NCBI RefSeq assembly: GCF_000382365.1
Contig: NZ_KB908220.1
Coordinates: 1-64,000, forward strand
DNA: 64,000 nucleotides
Direction: 5' to 3'
Origin: Pannonibacter phragmitetus DSM 14782
GTDB taxonomy: Bacteria; Pseudomonadota; Alphaproteobacteria; Rhizobiales; Stappiaceae
Under the pieces are notes generated by a model. It did not search any database and had not been told where the DNA came from. It saw only the letters and a program-made list of their open reading frames with translations. A program made the translations under genes and the position numbers. Shown one piece after another: positions 29,782 through 41,317 of this stretch; positions within the stretch are counted from its first letter, which is position 1; each line of letters opens with the position of its first letter.

Positions 29782-30046
29782 ATACGGGAGATTTTGTACA
29801 ATATATCTACCGCCATTTTGATCAATGAGGCAGGAATAGTGTTCTTGACCAGACAAGACAGAAGCAGGCAGCCAAGCCGGTTCCCTTCCCCAACCATCCC
29901 GCCACAACGCCGGTTACGCCGCATAACTGACTCTGCGGCAGCCACCTCAACCGGCATATCATCCTGCTTCACAAGAAGTTCAGGACTCCACCCCAAGGGA
30001 TTCCAGACGCTGCGTCAGATTGCGCCTCCCTGCAGGACAAGCGTCC
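29782..30046. other. Non-coding stretch, nothing recognised
   Basis: Between the REP-like pair and the DUF1467 gene I see no supported gene, RNA or clear terminator. Open frames here run through the repeat or lack a ribosome-binding site. A short aggac-aagc-gtcct hairpin (about 30031-30044) just after DUF1467 is too weak to call. Confidence 0.5.
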
Positions 30047-30307
30047 TCACCTCGGACCCGGCAGCGGAATATCGTCCAGCGTGAGGCCGGACTGGCGCAG
30101 CCAGAGGAAGCCGGCGAAGACGATGGTCGTCACCACCGTGTTCCACATGGCCACCCGCCACATGCGGTGGCGCGCCGGGGCGCTCTCCACCGTGCCGGGG
30201 ACGACCTTGCCCTCCTCCTCCTGCGTGCGCACGCCGAAGGGCAGCGCGGCGAAGAGGAGGATCCACCACATCATGAAATAGACAGCCAGGCCGTAGGCAA
30301 TCGACAT
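30047..30307 (-). CDS. DUF1467-family small membrane protein
   Basis: An 86-residue protein with two membrane helices (about 4-24 and 50-70) joined by a charged loop (RTQEEEGK...). It matches the DUF1467 family, of unknown function, found at this spot after methylmalonyl-CoA epimerase in many alphaproteobacteria. It starts 10 bases after the mce stop, so it shares the transcript. It is the last gene of the long nuo-birA-rnj-mce run. Confidence 0.85.
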   Translation of the reverse strand: MSIAYGLAVYFMMWWILLFAALPFGVRTQEEEGKVVPGTVESAPARHRMWRVAMWNTVVTTIVFAGFLWLRQSGLTLDDIPLPGPR

Positions 30308-30317
30308 TGCAGATCCT

Positions 30318-30722
30318 TCAGGCTTGTTCGAGTTCGGTCAGGGTGCCGAGAAAATCCTTCGGGTGGAGGAACAGCACCGGCTTGCCATGGGCGCCGATCT
30401 TCGGCTCGCCATCGCCCAGCACGCGCGCGCCCTTCGCCAGAAGCTGGTCACGGGCGGCCAGAATGTCATCCACCTCGTAGCAGACATGATGAATGCCGCC
30501 GGACGGGTTCTTCTCAAGGAACTTCAGGATGGGAGAGTTTTCGCCGAGCGGCTCCAGCAGCTCGATCTTGGTGTTGGGCAGGTTGATGAAAACCGTCGAC
30601 ACGCCATGGTCCGGCTGCGGAACCTTGGCCGAGACATCGGCCCCCAGCGTGTCGCGGTAGACGGCGGCGGCCGCGTCAATGTCGCTGACGGCAATGGCCA
30701 CGTGGTTCAGTCGTCCGATCAT
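30318..30722 (-). CDS. mce: Methylmalonyl-CoA epimerase
   Basis: VOC-superfamily metalloenzyme of 134 residues that interconverts the (R) and (S) forms of methylmalonyl-CoA in propionate breakdown. Begins MIGRLNHVAIAVSD with metal ligand His7; GGIHHVCYEV (about 75-84) and the C-terminal LTELEQ Glu provide the other ligands. The ATG at 30722 has a strong AAGGAGG ribosome-binding site seven to eight bases upstream, which overrides the longer frame to 30767. Genes for methylmalonyl-CoA mutase are not in the window. Confidence 0.94.
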   Translation of the reverse strand: MIGRLNHVAIAVSDIDAAAAVYRDTLGADVSAKVPQPDHGVSTVFINLPNTKIELLEPLGENSPILKFLEKNPSGGIHHVCYEVDDILAARDQLLAKGARVLGDGEPKIGAHGKPVLFLHPKDFLGTLTELEQA

Positions 30723-30816
30723 CTTTCCTCCTTCGCCCGGCGGGCCTGTTGTCACATGGCCCGCCACGCGCCAGCGCGTGCCTGCGGCCCCTCTCCCAAG
30801 GGGCCGTTCCGGGTCA

Positions 30817-32484
30817 TCATACCCGGGAGACGAGCACCTTGCAGAGCGTCTTCTTGCCCCAGACGTCGTTGACGCTGGAGCGCACGGAACGGCGCACCGC
30901 CTCGCTCACAAGATCAGGGTCCTTGCGGCGGGCCTTCGGAATGCTGCCGAAGGCACCGTGCACGGCCTTGATCACGATCTCCTCCATCTCGTCGCCTTCA
31001 TCATCCACTTCCGGGATGCCGAAAAGCGCGACGGCGGGATCATCCAGAAGATCGCCGGTCTTGTTGATCACCAGAGACACCACCAGAGCGCCGGCAAAGG
31101 CCAGCTTGCGCCGCTCCTTCACGCCGGTCTCCTCCGGATCCCCCATGATCCTGCCATCCACCACCGTGATGCCGAACGGCGCTTCATCGATGACTTCGGC
31201 ACGGCCCGGCGCAAGGCGGATGATGTCGCCGTTGCCAGCCACGACCACCGACTTGATCTTCTGCGAACGGGCAAACTCGCCATGAGCTGCAAGATGGAAC
31301 GGTTCGCCGTGGACGGGAACCACCACCTTTGGCTGAAGCAGTTTGTAGAGTTCGGCGAGTTCCCCCTGACGGGGATGGCCAGAAACATGCACCAGCCCGT
31401 CCCGGTCCGTCACGATCTCGACGCCGGACTTGGCCAGATTGTTGACGATGGCACCCACTTCCTTCTCGTTGCCCGGAATGGTACGGGCCGAGAAGATCAC
31501 CACATCGCCCTTCGACAGGGCAATGTTGCGGTGCTCCCCCGCCGCGATACGGGCAAGGGCGGCGCGGACTTCGCCTTGCGAGCCGGTGCAGAGCAGCACC
31601 GTCTTCTCGCGCGGCAGGAAGCCGTAACTGTCCTCGTCAAGGAACGGCGGCAGATCATCGAGATAACCAAGCTCCCCGGCCACCTCGATCACCCGGCGCA
31701 TGGAGCGGCCGACGACGACGAGGTTGCGGTCCGAAGCGGCTGCGGCTTCGGCAATGGCGCGGATGCGGGCGACGTTGGACGAGAAGGTGGTCACGGCGAC
31801 GCGATGCTTCGACCGCTTCATGATCTTCGTCAGTTCACCGGCCACATCGCCTTCGGAGGGGCTGAAGCCTTCCCGGTAAGCGTTGGTGCTGTCGCAGATG
31901 AGGGCCGTCACCCCTTCCCGGCCAAGCTCGGCCAGACGGTCAAGGTCGATCGGCTTGCCGACGCCGGGCGTGCGGTCGATCTTCCAGTCGCCCGTATGCA
32001 CCACCATGCCTTCCGGAAAGCGCAGCGCCAGGGCGCAGGGCTCGGGGATGGAGTGGGACATGGCGACGAATTCGACGTCGAAGGCGCCAATCTTCAGCCG
32101 GTCGCCCTGCTTCACAAGCGTGACCGGAACCTCTTCGGCACCCGGCTCGCTCTCGATCTTTGCTTCCAGCAGACCAGCGGTGAAGGCAGTGGCATAGACC
32201 GGCACCCGCAGATAGGGCCACAGGTGCATGATGCCGCCGTAGTGATCTTCATGCGCGTGGGTGATCACCATGCCGGCAATGCGGTTGCGTTCGCTTTCCA
32301 GAAAGCGGATGTCCGGCAGCACCAGATCGATGCCCGGCAGGTCGGGGCCTGCAAAAGTGACGCCGCAATCCACGATCAGCCACGTACGGTCGCCGTCCGG
32401 GCCATATCCATAGAGGCCCAGGTTCATTCCGATTTCGCCAACGCCGCCAAGCGGCAGGAAGACGATTTCGTTGGCATCCGCCAT
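30817..32484 (-). CDS. rnj: Ribonuclease J
   Basis: Metallo-beta-lactamase/beta-CASP nuclease of 555 residues acting in RNA maturation and decay. The zinc motif HxHxDH reads HAHEDH at 76-81, and the beta-CASP and C-terminal domains follow (HVSGHPRQGELAELYKLL, VPVHGEPFHL). Alphaproteobacteria often have RNase J besides RNase E. The start at 32484 has AAGGAG eight bases upstream; the frame to 32508 is not needed. Two tandem TGA codons end the gene. Follows birA after 48 bases. Confidence 0.94.
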   Translation of the reverse strand: MADANEIVFLPLGGVGEIGMNLGLYGYGPDGDRTWLIVDCGVTFAGPDLPGIDLVLPDIRFLESERNRIAGMVITHAHEDHYGGIMHLWPYLRVPVYATAFTAGLLEAKIESEPGAEEVPVTLVKQGDRLKIGAFDVEFVAMSHSIPEPCALALRFPEGMVVHTGDWKIDRTPGVGKPIDLDRLAELGREGVTALICDSTNAYREGFSPSEGDVAGELTKIMKRSKHRVAVTTFSSNVARIRAIAEAAAASDRNLVVVGRSMRRVIEVAGELGYLDDLPPFLDEDSYGFLPREKTVLLCTGSQGEVRAALARIAAGEHRNIALSKGDVVIFSARTIPGNEKEVGAIVNNLAKSGVEIVTDRDGLVHVSGHPRQGELAELYKLLQPKVVVPVHGEPFHLAAHGEFARSQKIKSVVVAGNGDIIRLAPGRAEVIDEAPFGITVVDGRIMGDPEETGVKERRKLAFAGALVVSLVINKTGDLLDDPAVALFGIPEVDDEGDEMEEIVIKAVHGAFGSIPKARRKDPDLVSEAVRRSVRSSVNDVWGKKTLCKVLVSRV

Positions 32485-32532
32485 ACGGTGTGCTCCTTGC
32501 ATGTTCATGTCCGCACAGTCTGTTGCGTGCGG

Positions 32533-33309
32533 TCAGCCTGTGGTTCCGAAGAAAACATCTCCGGCCGAAATTGTCTTTTTGCTGCCGTTTTCAAGCACCA
32601 GCACCATCTGCCCGCGCGTATCGATTTCGGCAAAGCGGCCTTCAATCAGCTCTTCGCCCATGCGCACGGCAATCTTCTCGCCCAGCCGCAGCGCCCGCTT
32701 CATCCAGGCGTCCCGCACGGGATCAAAACCATCGCGCTGCCAGTGGCCGAGCCAGAGGGCGAACTGTTCCGCCAGCCGCTCGAACATCACTTGCGCCGAA
32801 ACGCGGAAGCCAAGCGCGGTCAGATCCGTCGTGGCATAGGCCTCGATCTGCGGATGAGCCGCCACATTGACACCGAACCCGCAGACGACCCCGGTGCGGC
32901 CGCCGCTGAGCGGCTGAGCTTCCAGAAGGATGCCGGAAAGTTTGCCGCCATCCACCAGAAGGTCGTTCGGCCACTTCAGCCGTGCAAGGCCGATGGAGCC
33001 AACCGCCCGGTCCACGGCCTCGGCCAGCGCAACGGCGGCCACCATCGGCAGCTCGCCCAGCCGGTCACGCGGGCCCGGATCGATCAGCAGCACCGAGGCG
33101 AAGAGGTTGCCCTTTGGCGACACCCAGGCCCGGCCGCGCCGGCCGCGTCCGCCGGTCTGCACATCCGCCAGCACCCACAGGCCGCCTACCTCCCCTGCCC
33201 GGCCCAGCTCCATGGCACGGGTATTGGTCGACTCCAGCGCGGAGTGCCTTTCAAAACGGAAGCCCGGTGCGCAAGGCACCGGGCCAAATTCTTGCAAAGT
33301 CCCGCTCAT
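32533..33309 (-). CDS. birA: Biotin-[acetyl-CoA-carboxylase] ligase (no DNA-binding domain)
   Basis: Attaches biotin to carboxylases. The 258-residue protein has the biotin/ATP loop GGRGRRGRAW (53-62), the LKWPNDLLVDGGKLSGIL block and a small C-terminal SH3-like domain. It lacks the N-terminal helix-turn-helix of E. coli BirA, so it should be an enzyme only, not a repressor. Immediately follows nuoN (5-base gap), the usual alphaproteobacterial arrangement, but it has no known role in Complex I. Confidence 0.94.
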   Translation of the reverse strand: MSGTLQEFGPVPCAPGFRFERHSALESTNTRAMELGRAGEVGGLWVLADVQTGGRGRRGRAWVSPKGNLFASVLLIDPGPRDRLGELPMVAAVALAEAVDRAVGSIGLARLKWPNDLLVDGGKLSGILLEAQPLSGGRTGVVCGFGVNVAAHPQIEAYATTDLTALGFRVSAQVMFERLAEQFALWLGHWQRDGFDPVRDAWMKRALRLGEKIAVRMGEELIEGRFAEIDTRGQMVLVLENGSKKTISAGDVFFGTTG

Positions 33310-33314
33310 AAGGC

Positions 33315-34757
33315 TCAGAACAGGCTCTTGGCCGCCGCCGTGGCGATCGGAATGAAGCTGGACGCACCGGCGAAGAAGAACAGCACACCGATGCTGGAGA
33401 GGCCCAGCACGACCCGCAGTTCCACCGGCATCGGCTCGAACTTCTCGGCCGGCTCATCAAAGAACATCACCTTGATGACACGCAGGTAGTAGTAGGCACC
33501 CACCACCGAAGCGACGACACCGATGATTGCCAGCGGATAGAGCCCTGCCTCGACAGCTGCCGAGAACACGTACCACTTGGCGAAGAAGCCGATGAAGGGC
33601 GGCAGACCGGCCAGCGACCACATGATGCAGGCCAGCAGGATGGCCATCGGCAGGTTGGACTTCCACAGGCCGGACAGCTCGCTGATCTCTTCCACCATGC
33701 CCGACTTGCGGCGCATGGAGAGGATGCAGGCGAAGGCGCCGAGGGTCATGACCAGATAGGCGGTCATGTAGACGATGACGCCCATCACGCCCTGCTCCGT
33801 GCCAGAGGCAAGGCCGACGAGCGCATAGCCCATGTGGCCGATGGAAGAATAGGCCATCAGGCGCTTGATGTTGGTCTGGCCGATGGCGGCAAAGGCACCC
33901 AGCACCATGGAGGCGATGGAGACGAAGACCACGATCTGCTGCCAGTCATGGGCAACCGGCTGGAACACGTCGATGACGACGCGCACCAGAAGGCCCATGG
34001 CCGCAACCTTCGGGGCGGCCGCAAAGAAGGCGGTGACCGGCGTCGGCGCGCCTTCATAGACGTCCGGCGTCCACATGTGGAACGGCACGGCCGAAATCTT
34101 GAAGGCGAGGCCTGCAAGCATGAAGACGAGGCCGAAGACGAGACCGGTGGAAGCACCTTCCTTCGTCAGCACGGCTGCGATTTCCGGGAAGCCGACATGG
34201 CCGGAGAAGCCATAGACCAGCGAGATACCGTAGAGCAGCATGCCCGAAGACAGGGCACCCAGCACGAAGTACTTGAGGCCCGCTTCCGTGGAGCGCACGG
34301 AATCGCGGTTGATCGCAGCCACCACATAGAGCGACAGGCTCTGCAGTTCGAGGCCGAGGTAGAGCGCGATCATGTCATTGGCCGAGAGCATCAGCATCAT
34401 GCCGACGGTGGCCAGCAGGATCAGCACCGGATACTCGAACCGGTCGAAGGACTGGCTCTTGGCATAGGCCCAGGACATGGCGATGGCGAAGAACGAGCCG
34501 ATCAGCACCAGCTGCTTCATGTAGAAGGCGAAGCCGTCCAGAATGAAGGCGCCGTGGAAGGTTGTCCCGAGCTGGGCGCCGTAGGGCAGCACGAAGAGCG
34601 CTGCCGCAGCGACCAGGCCCATGGCCATGCCATTGACGAGGAAGCTGATCTTCTTGCCGCCAAAGGCGCCAATCATCAGCAGCACGAGGGCACCCGCAGA
34701 GAGGAAGATCTCCGGCAGTACGGGCAGAAGGTCGGGCAATTGAGTGGTTTCAGACAT
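33315..34757 (-). CDS. nuoN: NADH-quinone oxidoreductase subunit N
   Basis: Antiporter-like membrane subunit of respiratory Complex I, 480 residues with about 14 helices, one of three proton-channel subunits. Conserved helix-break and lysine region around [22 protein letters not shown] and the [14 protein letters not shown] segment are family marks. Follows nuoM by 26 bases and precedes birA. Length is normal. Confidence 0.97.
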   Translation of the reverse strand: MSETTQLPDLLPVLPEIFLSAGALVLLMIGAFGGKKISFLVNGMAMGLVAAAALFVLPYGAQLGTTFHGAFILDGFAFYMKQLVLIGSFFAIAMSWAYAKSQSFDRFEYPVLILLATVGMMLMLSANDMIALYLGLELQSLSLYVVAAINRDSVRSTEAGLKYFVLGALSSGMLLYGISLVYGFSGHVGFPEIAAVLTKEGASTGLVFGLVFMLAGLAFKISAVPFHMWTPDVYEGAPTPVTAFFAAAPKVAAMGLLVRVVIDVFQPVAHDWQQIVVFVSIASMVLGAFAAIGQTNIKRLMAYSSIGHMGYALVGLASGTEQGVMGVIVYMTAYLVMTLGAFACILSMRRKSGMVEEISELSGLWKSNLPMAILLACIMWSLAGLPPFIGFFAKWYVFSAAVEAGLYPLAIIGVVASVVGAYYYLRVIKVMFFDEPAEKFEPMPVELRVVLGLSSIGVLFFFAGASSFIPIATAAAKSLF

Positions 34758-34783
34758 TGCGCGCGTCTTTCGTCCAGTCGGGA

Positions 34784-36318
34784 TCAGTGGCTGGCATGGG
34801 CAGCAGCGGGAACATGTGCCTGCTGCGCCGGGCCAGCCGCCTCAATGGCTGCATTGTAATTGGTGATCAGGGCCTCGACCGAGGCCGCCGTCACATCCAG
34901 GATCGGCGACGGATAGAAGCCGAAGAAGATGGTCAGAACGACGAGCGGCACCAGAAGCACCTTCTCGCGGAGGTCGAGGTCGAGGATCGACTTCAGGCTC
35001 TCCTTGTCCAGCGCGCCGAAGACGACGCGGCGGTAGAGGTAGAGCGCATAGGTTGCCGAGAGGATCACGCCGGTGGTTGCGAAGAAGGCAACCCAGGTAT
35101 TGGCCTCGAAGGCGCCCATCAGCGTCAGGATTTCACCGACGAAGCCGCTGGTGCCCGGCAGGCCGACATTGGCCATGGTCAGGATCAGGAAGATCACCGC
35201 ATAGACCGGCATCCGGTTGACCAGGCCGCCATAGGCCGAAATCTCGCGGGTGTGCATCCTGTCATAGATCACGCCGACGCAGAGGAAGAGCGCGCCGGAG
35301 ACGATACCATGCGACAGCATCTGGAAGATCGCGCCCTGCAGGCCCTGCATGTTCATCGCGAAGATGCCCATGGTGACGTAACCCATGTGGGCGATGGACG
35401 AATAAGCGATGAGCTTCTTGATGTCCTCCTGCGCCAGCGCCACCAGCGAGGTGTAGATGATGGCAACAACAGACAGGGTGAACACGAGCGGGGCGAACAT
35501 TTCGCTCGCCAGCGGGAACATCGGCAGCGAGAAGCGCAAGAAGCCGTAGCCGCCCATCTTCAGCAGCACGCCGGCCAGGATCACGGAACCGGCGGTCGGC
35601 GCTTCCACGTGGGCGTCCGGCAGCCAGGTATGCACCGGCCACATAGGCATCTTCACCGCGAAGCTGGCGAAGAAGGCGAGCCATAGCCACGTCTGCGCAT
35701 TCTCCGCGAAGGGATGGCGCATCAGGGCTGCGATGTCTGTGGTGCCGGCCGTCCAGTACATGGACATGATGGCCACCAGCATCAGCACGGAGCCGAGCAG
35801 CGTGTAGAGGAAGAACTTGTAGCTGGCATAGACGCGGCGCTTGCCGCCCCACACGCCGATGATGAGGAACATCGGCAGCAGGCTCGCCTCGAAGAAGACG
35901 TAGAAGAGCACCAGATCCAGCGCGCAGAACACGCCGATCATCATCGTTTCCAGAATGAGGAACGCGATCATGTACTCCTTCACGCGCTTCTGCACGCTCT
36001 CCCAGGAGGCGAGGATGCAGAAGGGCATGAGGAACGTCGTCAGGATGACGAAGAGCATCGAGATGCCATCGACGCCCATGCGGTAGCCGATGTTACCGCC
36101 CAGCCATTCCTTGCTTTCGACAAGCTGGAAGCCCGGGTTGGCGTAGTCGAAGGCGCCCCAGATGAACAGCGACAGGATGAAGGTGAAGATGGTGGTGACC
36201 AGCGCAACCATGCGGATGTTGCGCTTTGCCCCGTCATCGTCTCCCGGCACCAGGAGAATGGCCAGCACACCTGCCAGCGGCAGGAATGTGGTCAGTGTCA
36301 GGATCGGCCAATCGATCA

Positions 36319-36319
<1 letters not shown>
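34784..36319 (-). CDS. nuoM: NADH-quinone oxidoreductase subunit M
   Basis: Second antiporter-like proton-channel subunit, 511 residues. [23 protein letters not shown] and [15 protein letters not shown] are diagnostic. The ATG shares one base with the TGA of nuoL (TGATG), indicating coupled translation. The C-terminal tail is His/Ala-rich and outside the conserved core. Confidence 0.97.
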
Positions 36320-38349
<2,030 letters not shown>

Positions 38350-38356
38350 CCGTCCG

Positions 38357-38665
38357 TTACCCCTTCATCGCATTGATGTCTTCCACGGCAATGGAGCCGC
38401 GGTTGCGGTGGAACACGACCAGAATGGCGAGGCCGATGGCAGCCTCGGCGGCCGCCACGGTCAGAACCAGCATGGTGAAAATCTGGCCCATGAGATCGCC
38501 CAGGTGTGTGGAGAAGGCGACAAAGTTGATGTTGACGGCGAGGAGCAGCAGCTCCACCGACATCAGGATGACAATCACGTTTTTCCTGTTCAGAAAGATC
38601 CCGAAGATCCCGATCGTGAACAGGATGGCCGCGACCGACAGATAGTGCGACAGACCGATTTCCAT
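38357..38665 (-). CDS. nuoK: NADH-quinone oxidoreductase subunit K
   Basis: Three-helix membrane subunit of 102 residues homologous to MrpC. Helices at about 5-24, 30-50 and 60-82 carry the conserved membrane glutamates ([12 protein letters not shown] and [10 protein letters not shown]). Separated from nuoJ by 90 bases that contain a hairpin. Confidence 0.97.
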   Translation of the reverse strand: MEIGLSHYLSVAAILFTIGIFGIFLNRKNVIVILMSVELLLLAVNINFVAFSTHLGDLMGQIFTMLVLTVAAAEAAIGLAILVVFHRNRGSIAVEDINAMKG

Positions 38666-38699
38666 GGGCGCCTCGCAGTGCTCCCTCGTTTACCCCGAT

Positions 38700-38732
38700 C
38701 CGGGCAGAAGAGCATCAGATGCCCCTGCCCGG
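38700..38732 (-). other. Intercistronic hairpin in the nuoJ-nuoK gap
   Basis: ccgggcag (38700-38707) pairs with ctgcccgg (38725-38732), 8 bp with a 17-base loop that has a further small stem (agcatcagatgc). There is no U tract. Possibly an mRNA processing or stability element in the nuo transcript. Confidence 0.5.
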
Positions 38733-38755
38733 GTTTAAAACCGCGGTTTCCCGCG

Positions 38756-39370
38756 TCAAATGCCCTTGCCCGGCTCGACCTTGCGGATCTCGATAGCCGT
38801 TTCCTTGTTGCGCGCAACCTGAGCCGGAACGCTCTGGCGCTTGATGCCTTCGCGGTGGCGCAGCGTCAGGACGATGGCCCCGATCATCGCCACCAGCAGC
38901 ACAAGCCCGGCAACCTGGAAGAAGAAGATGTACTTGGTGTAAAGCACCTGGCCGATGGCCTCGATGTTCGAGACCTGCTCCAGCGGCGGGATCGGCTGTG
39001 AGCCATGGCCCAGCAGGTCAGGCGCAATCACCCAGGCGCCAACACCCATCAACAGCTCGACCAGCAGGATCAGCCCGACCAGCACGCCGACCGGCATGTA
39101 CTGCAGGAAGCCCTGCCGCAGCTCGACGAAGTCGACGTCCAGCATCATCACCACGAAGAGGAAGAGCACCGCCACCGCGCCGACATAGACGACGATCAGC
39201 AGCATGGCGAGATACTCGGCCCCCAGAAGGATGAACAGACCAGCCGAATTGACGAAGGCCAGAATGAGGAACAGCACCGAGTGCACCGGATTGCGCGACG
39301 AGATGACCATGAAGGCAGATGCCACGGTCACTCCGGCAAACAGATAGAAGAAGAGGGCTTTCAGGATCAT
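38756..39370 (-). CDS. nuoJ: NADH-quinone oxidoreductase subunit J
   Basis: Membrane subunit of 204 residues with five helices; the third contains the pi-bulge region (YVGAVAVLFLFVVMML) important for coupling. The C-terminal 40 residues after the last helix are charged and poorly conserved. Follows nuoI across 129 bases. Confidence 0.97.
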   Translation of the reverse strand: MILKALFFYLFAGVTVASAFMVISSRNPVHSVLFLILAFVNSAGLFILLGAEYLAMLLIVVYVGAVAVLFLFVVMMLDVDFVELRQGFLQYMPVGVLVGLILLVELLMGVGAWVIAPDLLGHGSQPIPPLEQVSNIEAIGQVLYTKYIFFFQVAGLVLLVAMIGAIVLTLRHREGIKRQSVPAQVARNKETAIEIRKVEPGKGI

Positions 39371-39499
39371 GTCAGGACCTGCCTGTCTCGGGCTCTTGCC
39401 TTTGGCTCATTCTTGCGTCCCCCGCCGGCCGGCCGGTTCCGCGCATCCCCTACCCGTCTCATGCGGCGGCCAGGGGTCTTGTTTCTTGTGCCTGCCGCC

Positions 39500-39988
39500 T
39501 CAGCGGTAGGGCGCATCCATTGCGATGTTGCGGGCGATTTCCCGCTCCCACCGGTCGCCGTTCGCGAGCAGCTTTTCCTTGGAGTAGTAAAGCTCTTCGC
39601 GCGTCTCGGTGGCGAACTCGAAGTTCGGGCCCTCGACGATGGCATCCACCGGGCAGGCTTCCTGGCAGAAGCCGCAATAGATGCACTTGACCATGTCAAT
39701 GTCATAACGGGTGGTGCGGCGGGTGCCATCGTTGCGGCGCGGGCCGGCTTCGATGGTGATTGCCTGCGCCGGGCAGATGGCTTCGCACAGCTTGCAGGCG
39801 ATGCAGCGCTCTTCCCCGTTGGGATAGCGCCGCAGGGCATGCTCGCCGCGGAAACGCGGGCTCACCGGCCCCTTCTCGAAGGGGTAGTTCACAGTCGGCT
39901 TCGGCTTGAAGAAATAGCGCATGGCGAGAAAGAACGCCGATACGAACTCCTTCAAGAACAGCGACTTTATGGCCTGATCAAGTCCCAT
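39500..39988 (-). CDS. nuoI: NADH-quinone oxidoreductase subunit I
   Basis: Ferredoxin-like subunit of 162 residues carrying clusters N6a and N6b. Two 4Fe-4S motifs are visible: Cys62-65-68 with Cys72 ([12 protein letters not shown]) and Cys102-105-108 with Cys112 ([12 protein letters not shown]). Lies after the small two-helix gene rather than directly after nuoH. Confidence 0.97.
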   Translation of the reverse strand: MGLDQAIKSLFLKEFVSAFFLAMRYFFKPKPTVNYPFEKGPVSPRFRGEHALRRYPNGEERCIACKLCEAICPAQAITIEAGPRRNDGTRRTTRYDIDMVKCIYCGFCQEACPVDAIVEGPNFEFATETREELYYSKEKLLANGDRWEREIARNIAMDAPYR

Positions 39989-40016
39989 CGCCAGAGCCTC
40001 TTTGCCTTCCTGCCGC

Positions 40017-40247
40017 TCAGCCTACAAGCTGAAACGCGGCCAGATACCCGATCACCGGAAACAGGGTGACCGGAAGGATGAAAACCAGTTTGCGCAGGAC
40101 TGGCTCGAACCGTACGGCCCATCCGCCGCCCTTGCGCTTGTTCTTTTCGACCATCGCCGACAGCAGCCCGTTCAGGATGCCGTAGTCGAGCCAGCCGATG
40201 TACAACCCGATGGCTGCGCCAATCAACCCGGCGACGGAAATATCCAT
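40017..40247 (-). CDS. Small two-helix membrane protein inserted between nuoH and nuoI
   Basis: A 76-residue protein with a first hydrophobic helix (about 5-25, [17 protein letters not shown]), a basic middle ([16 protein letters not shown]) and a second helix (about 53-74, [19 protein letters not shown]). The ATG lies four bases after the nuoH stop codon, with TAAGG overlapping that stop as ribosome-binding site, and nuoI follows after 28 bases, so it is part of the operon. I do not recognise the family. A Complex I assembly or supernumerary membrane role is an inference from position only. Confidence 0.8.
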   Translation of the reverse strand: MDISVAGLIGAAIGLYIGWLDYGILNGLLSAMVEKNKRKGGGWAVRFEPVLRKLVFILPVTLFPVIGYLAAFQLVG

Positions 40248-40251
40248 GGCC

Positions 40252-41301
40252 TTACGGGGCCCAGCCCATCACCTGCAGAACGCCGGCGACAACCACGACC
40301 ATGATCAGCGACAGCGGCAGGAAGATCTTCCAGCCCAGACGCATCAGCTGGTCGTAGCGGTAACGCGGGACCATTGCCTTCACCATGGCGAACATGAAGA
40401 AGACAAGCAGCGCCTTCAGCAGGAACCAGACGAAGCCCGGCACCCAGGTGAAAGGAGCTGCATCCACCGGCGGCAGCCAGCCGCCCATGAACAGAATGGT
40501 CATCATCGCGCACATCAGCGCAATCGACACATACTCGCCGAGCATGAACATCATGTACGGGGTGGAGCCATATTCCACCATGAAGCCGGCCACGAGTTCC
40601 GACTCTGCTTCCGCCAGATCGAAGGGCGGGCGGTTCGTCTCGGCCAGGGCCGAAATGAAGAACACCACGAACATCGGCAGCAGCGGCAGCCAGTACCAGT
40701 TCAGGATCGACAGCCAGGGCAGGCCCACCGCCGTCGCCAGACCCGTCTTCTGGGAATTGACGATCTCGGTCAGGTTCAGCGATCCGGCGCAGAGCAGGAC
40801 GGTGACGATGACGAGGCCGATGGAGACTTCATAGGACACCATCTGCGCGGCAGAGCGCAGGGCCGACAGGAAGGGATACTTCGAGTTGGACGCCCAGCCG
40901 CCGATGATGATGCCGTACACGCCGAGCGAGGAGATGGCGAAGATATAGAGAATGCCCACATTGATGTCGGCAATCACCCAGCCATCGGCCACCGGCACCA
41001 CGGCCCAGGCGCTGAGCGCCAGAAGCACGGTGAGGAGCGGTGCCAGCAGGAACAGGCCCTTGTTGGAGCCCGACGGAATGACCGGCTCCTTCAGCACGAA
41101 CTTCAGAAGGTCGGCAAAGGACTGGAAAAGCCCCCAGGGGCCAACCACGTTCGGGCCACGGCGGATCTGCACGGCAGCCCAGATCTTGCGGTCGGCATAG
41201 AGGATGTAGGCGATGATCACGAGGAGCACCACCATCAGCAGCACGCTCTGGAACGCCATCCAGAGGAACGGCCAGCCGTAGGTCGTCATAAACTCCGACA
41301 T
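40252..41301 (-). CDS. nuoH: NADH-quinone oxidoreductase subunit H
   Basis: Membrane subunit of 349 residues that forms the quinone chamber with NuoB and NuoD. Eight or nine helices; conserved segments [23 protein letters not shown] and [22 protein letters not shown] are all intact. Follows nuoG by 16 bases. Confidence 0.97.
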   Translation of the reverse strand: MSEFMTTYGWPFLWMAFQSVLLMVVLLVIIAYILYADRKIWAAVQIRRGPNVVGPWGLFQSFADLLKFVLKEPVIPSGSNKGLFLLAPLLTVLLALSAWAVVPVADGWVIADINVGILYIFAISSLGVYGIIIGGWASNSKYPFLSALRSAAQMVSYEVSIGLVIVTVLLCAGSLNLTEIVNSQKTGLATAVGLPWLSILNWYWLPLLPMFVVFFISALAETNRPPFDLAEAESELVAGFMVEYGSTPYMMFMLGEYVSIALMCAMMTILFMGGWLPPVDAAPFTWVPGFVWFLLKALLVFFMFAMVKAMVPRYRYDQLMRLGWKIFLPLSLIMVVVVAGVLQVMGWAP

Positions 41302-41317
41302 CGTTGTCCCCTGCCCC

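Noticed and set aside
29763-29996. 77-codon minus ORF in the proS to DUF1467 gap
   Set aside because: It runs into the REP-like repeat, has no ribosome-binding site and no recognisable domain.
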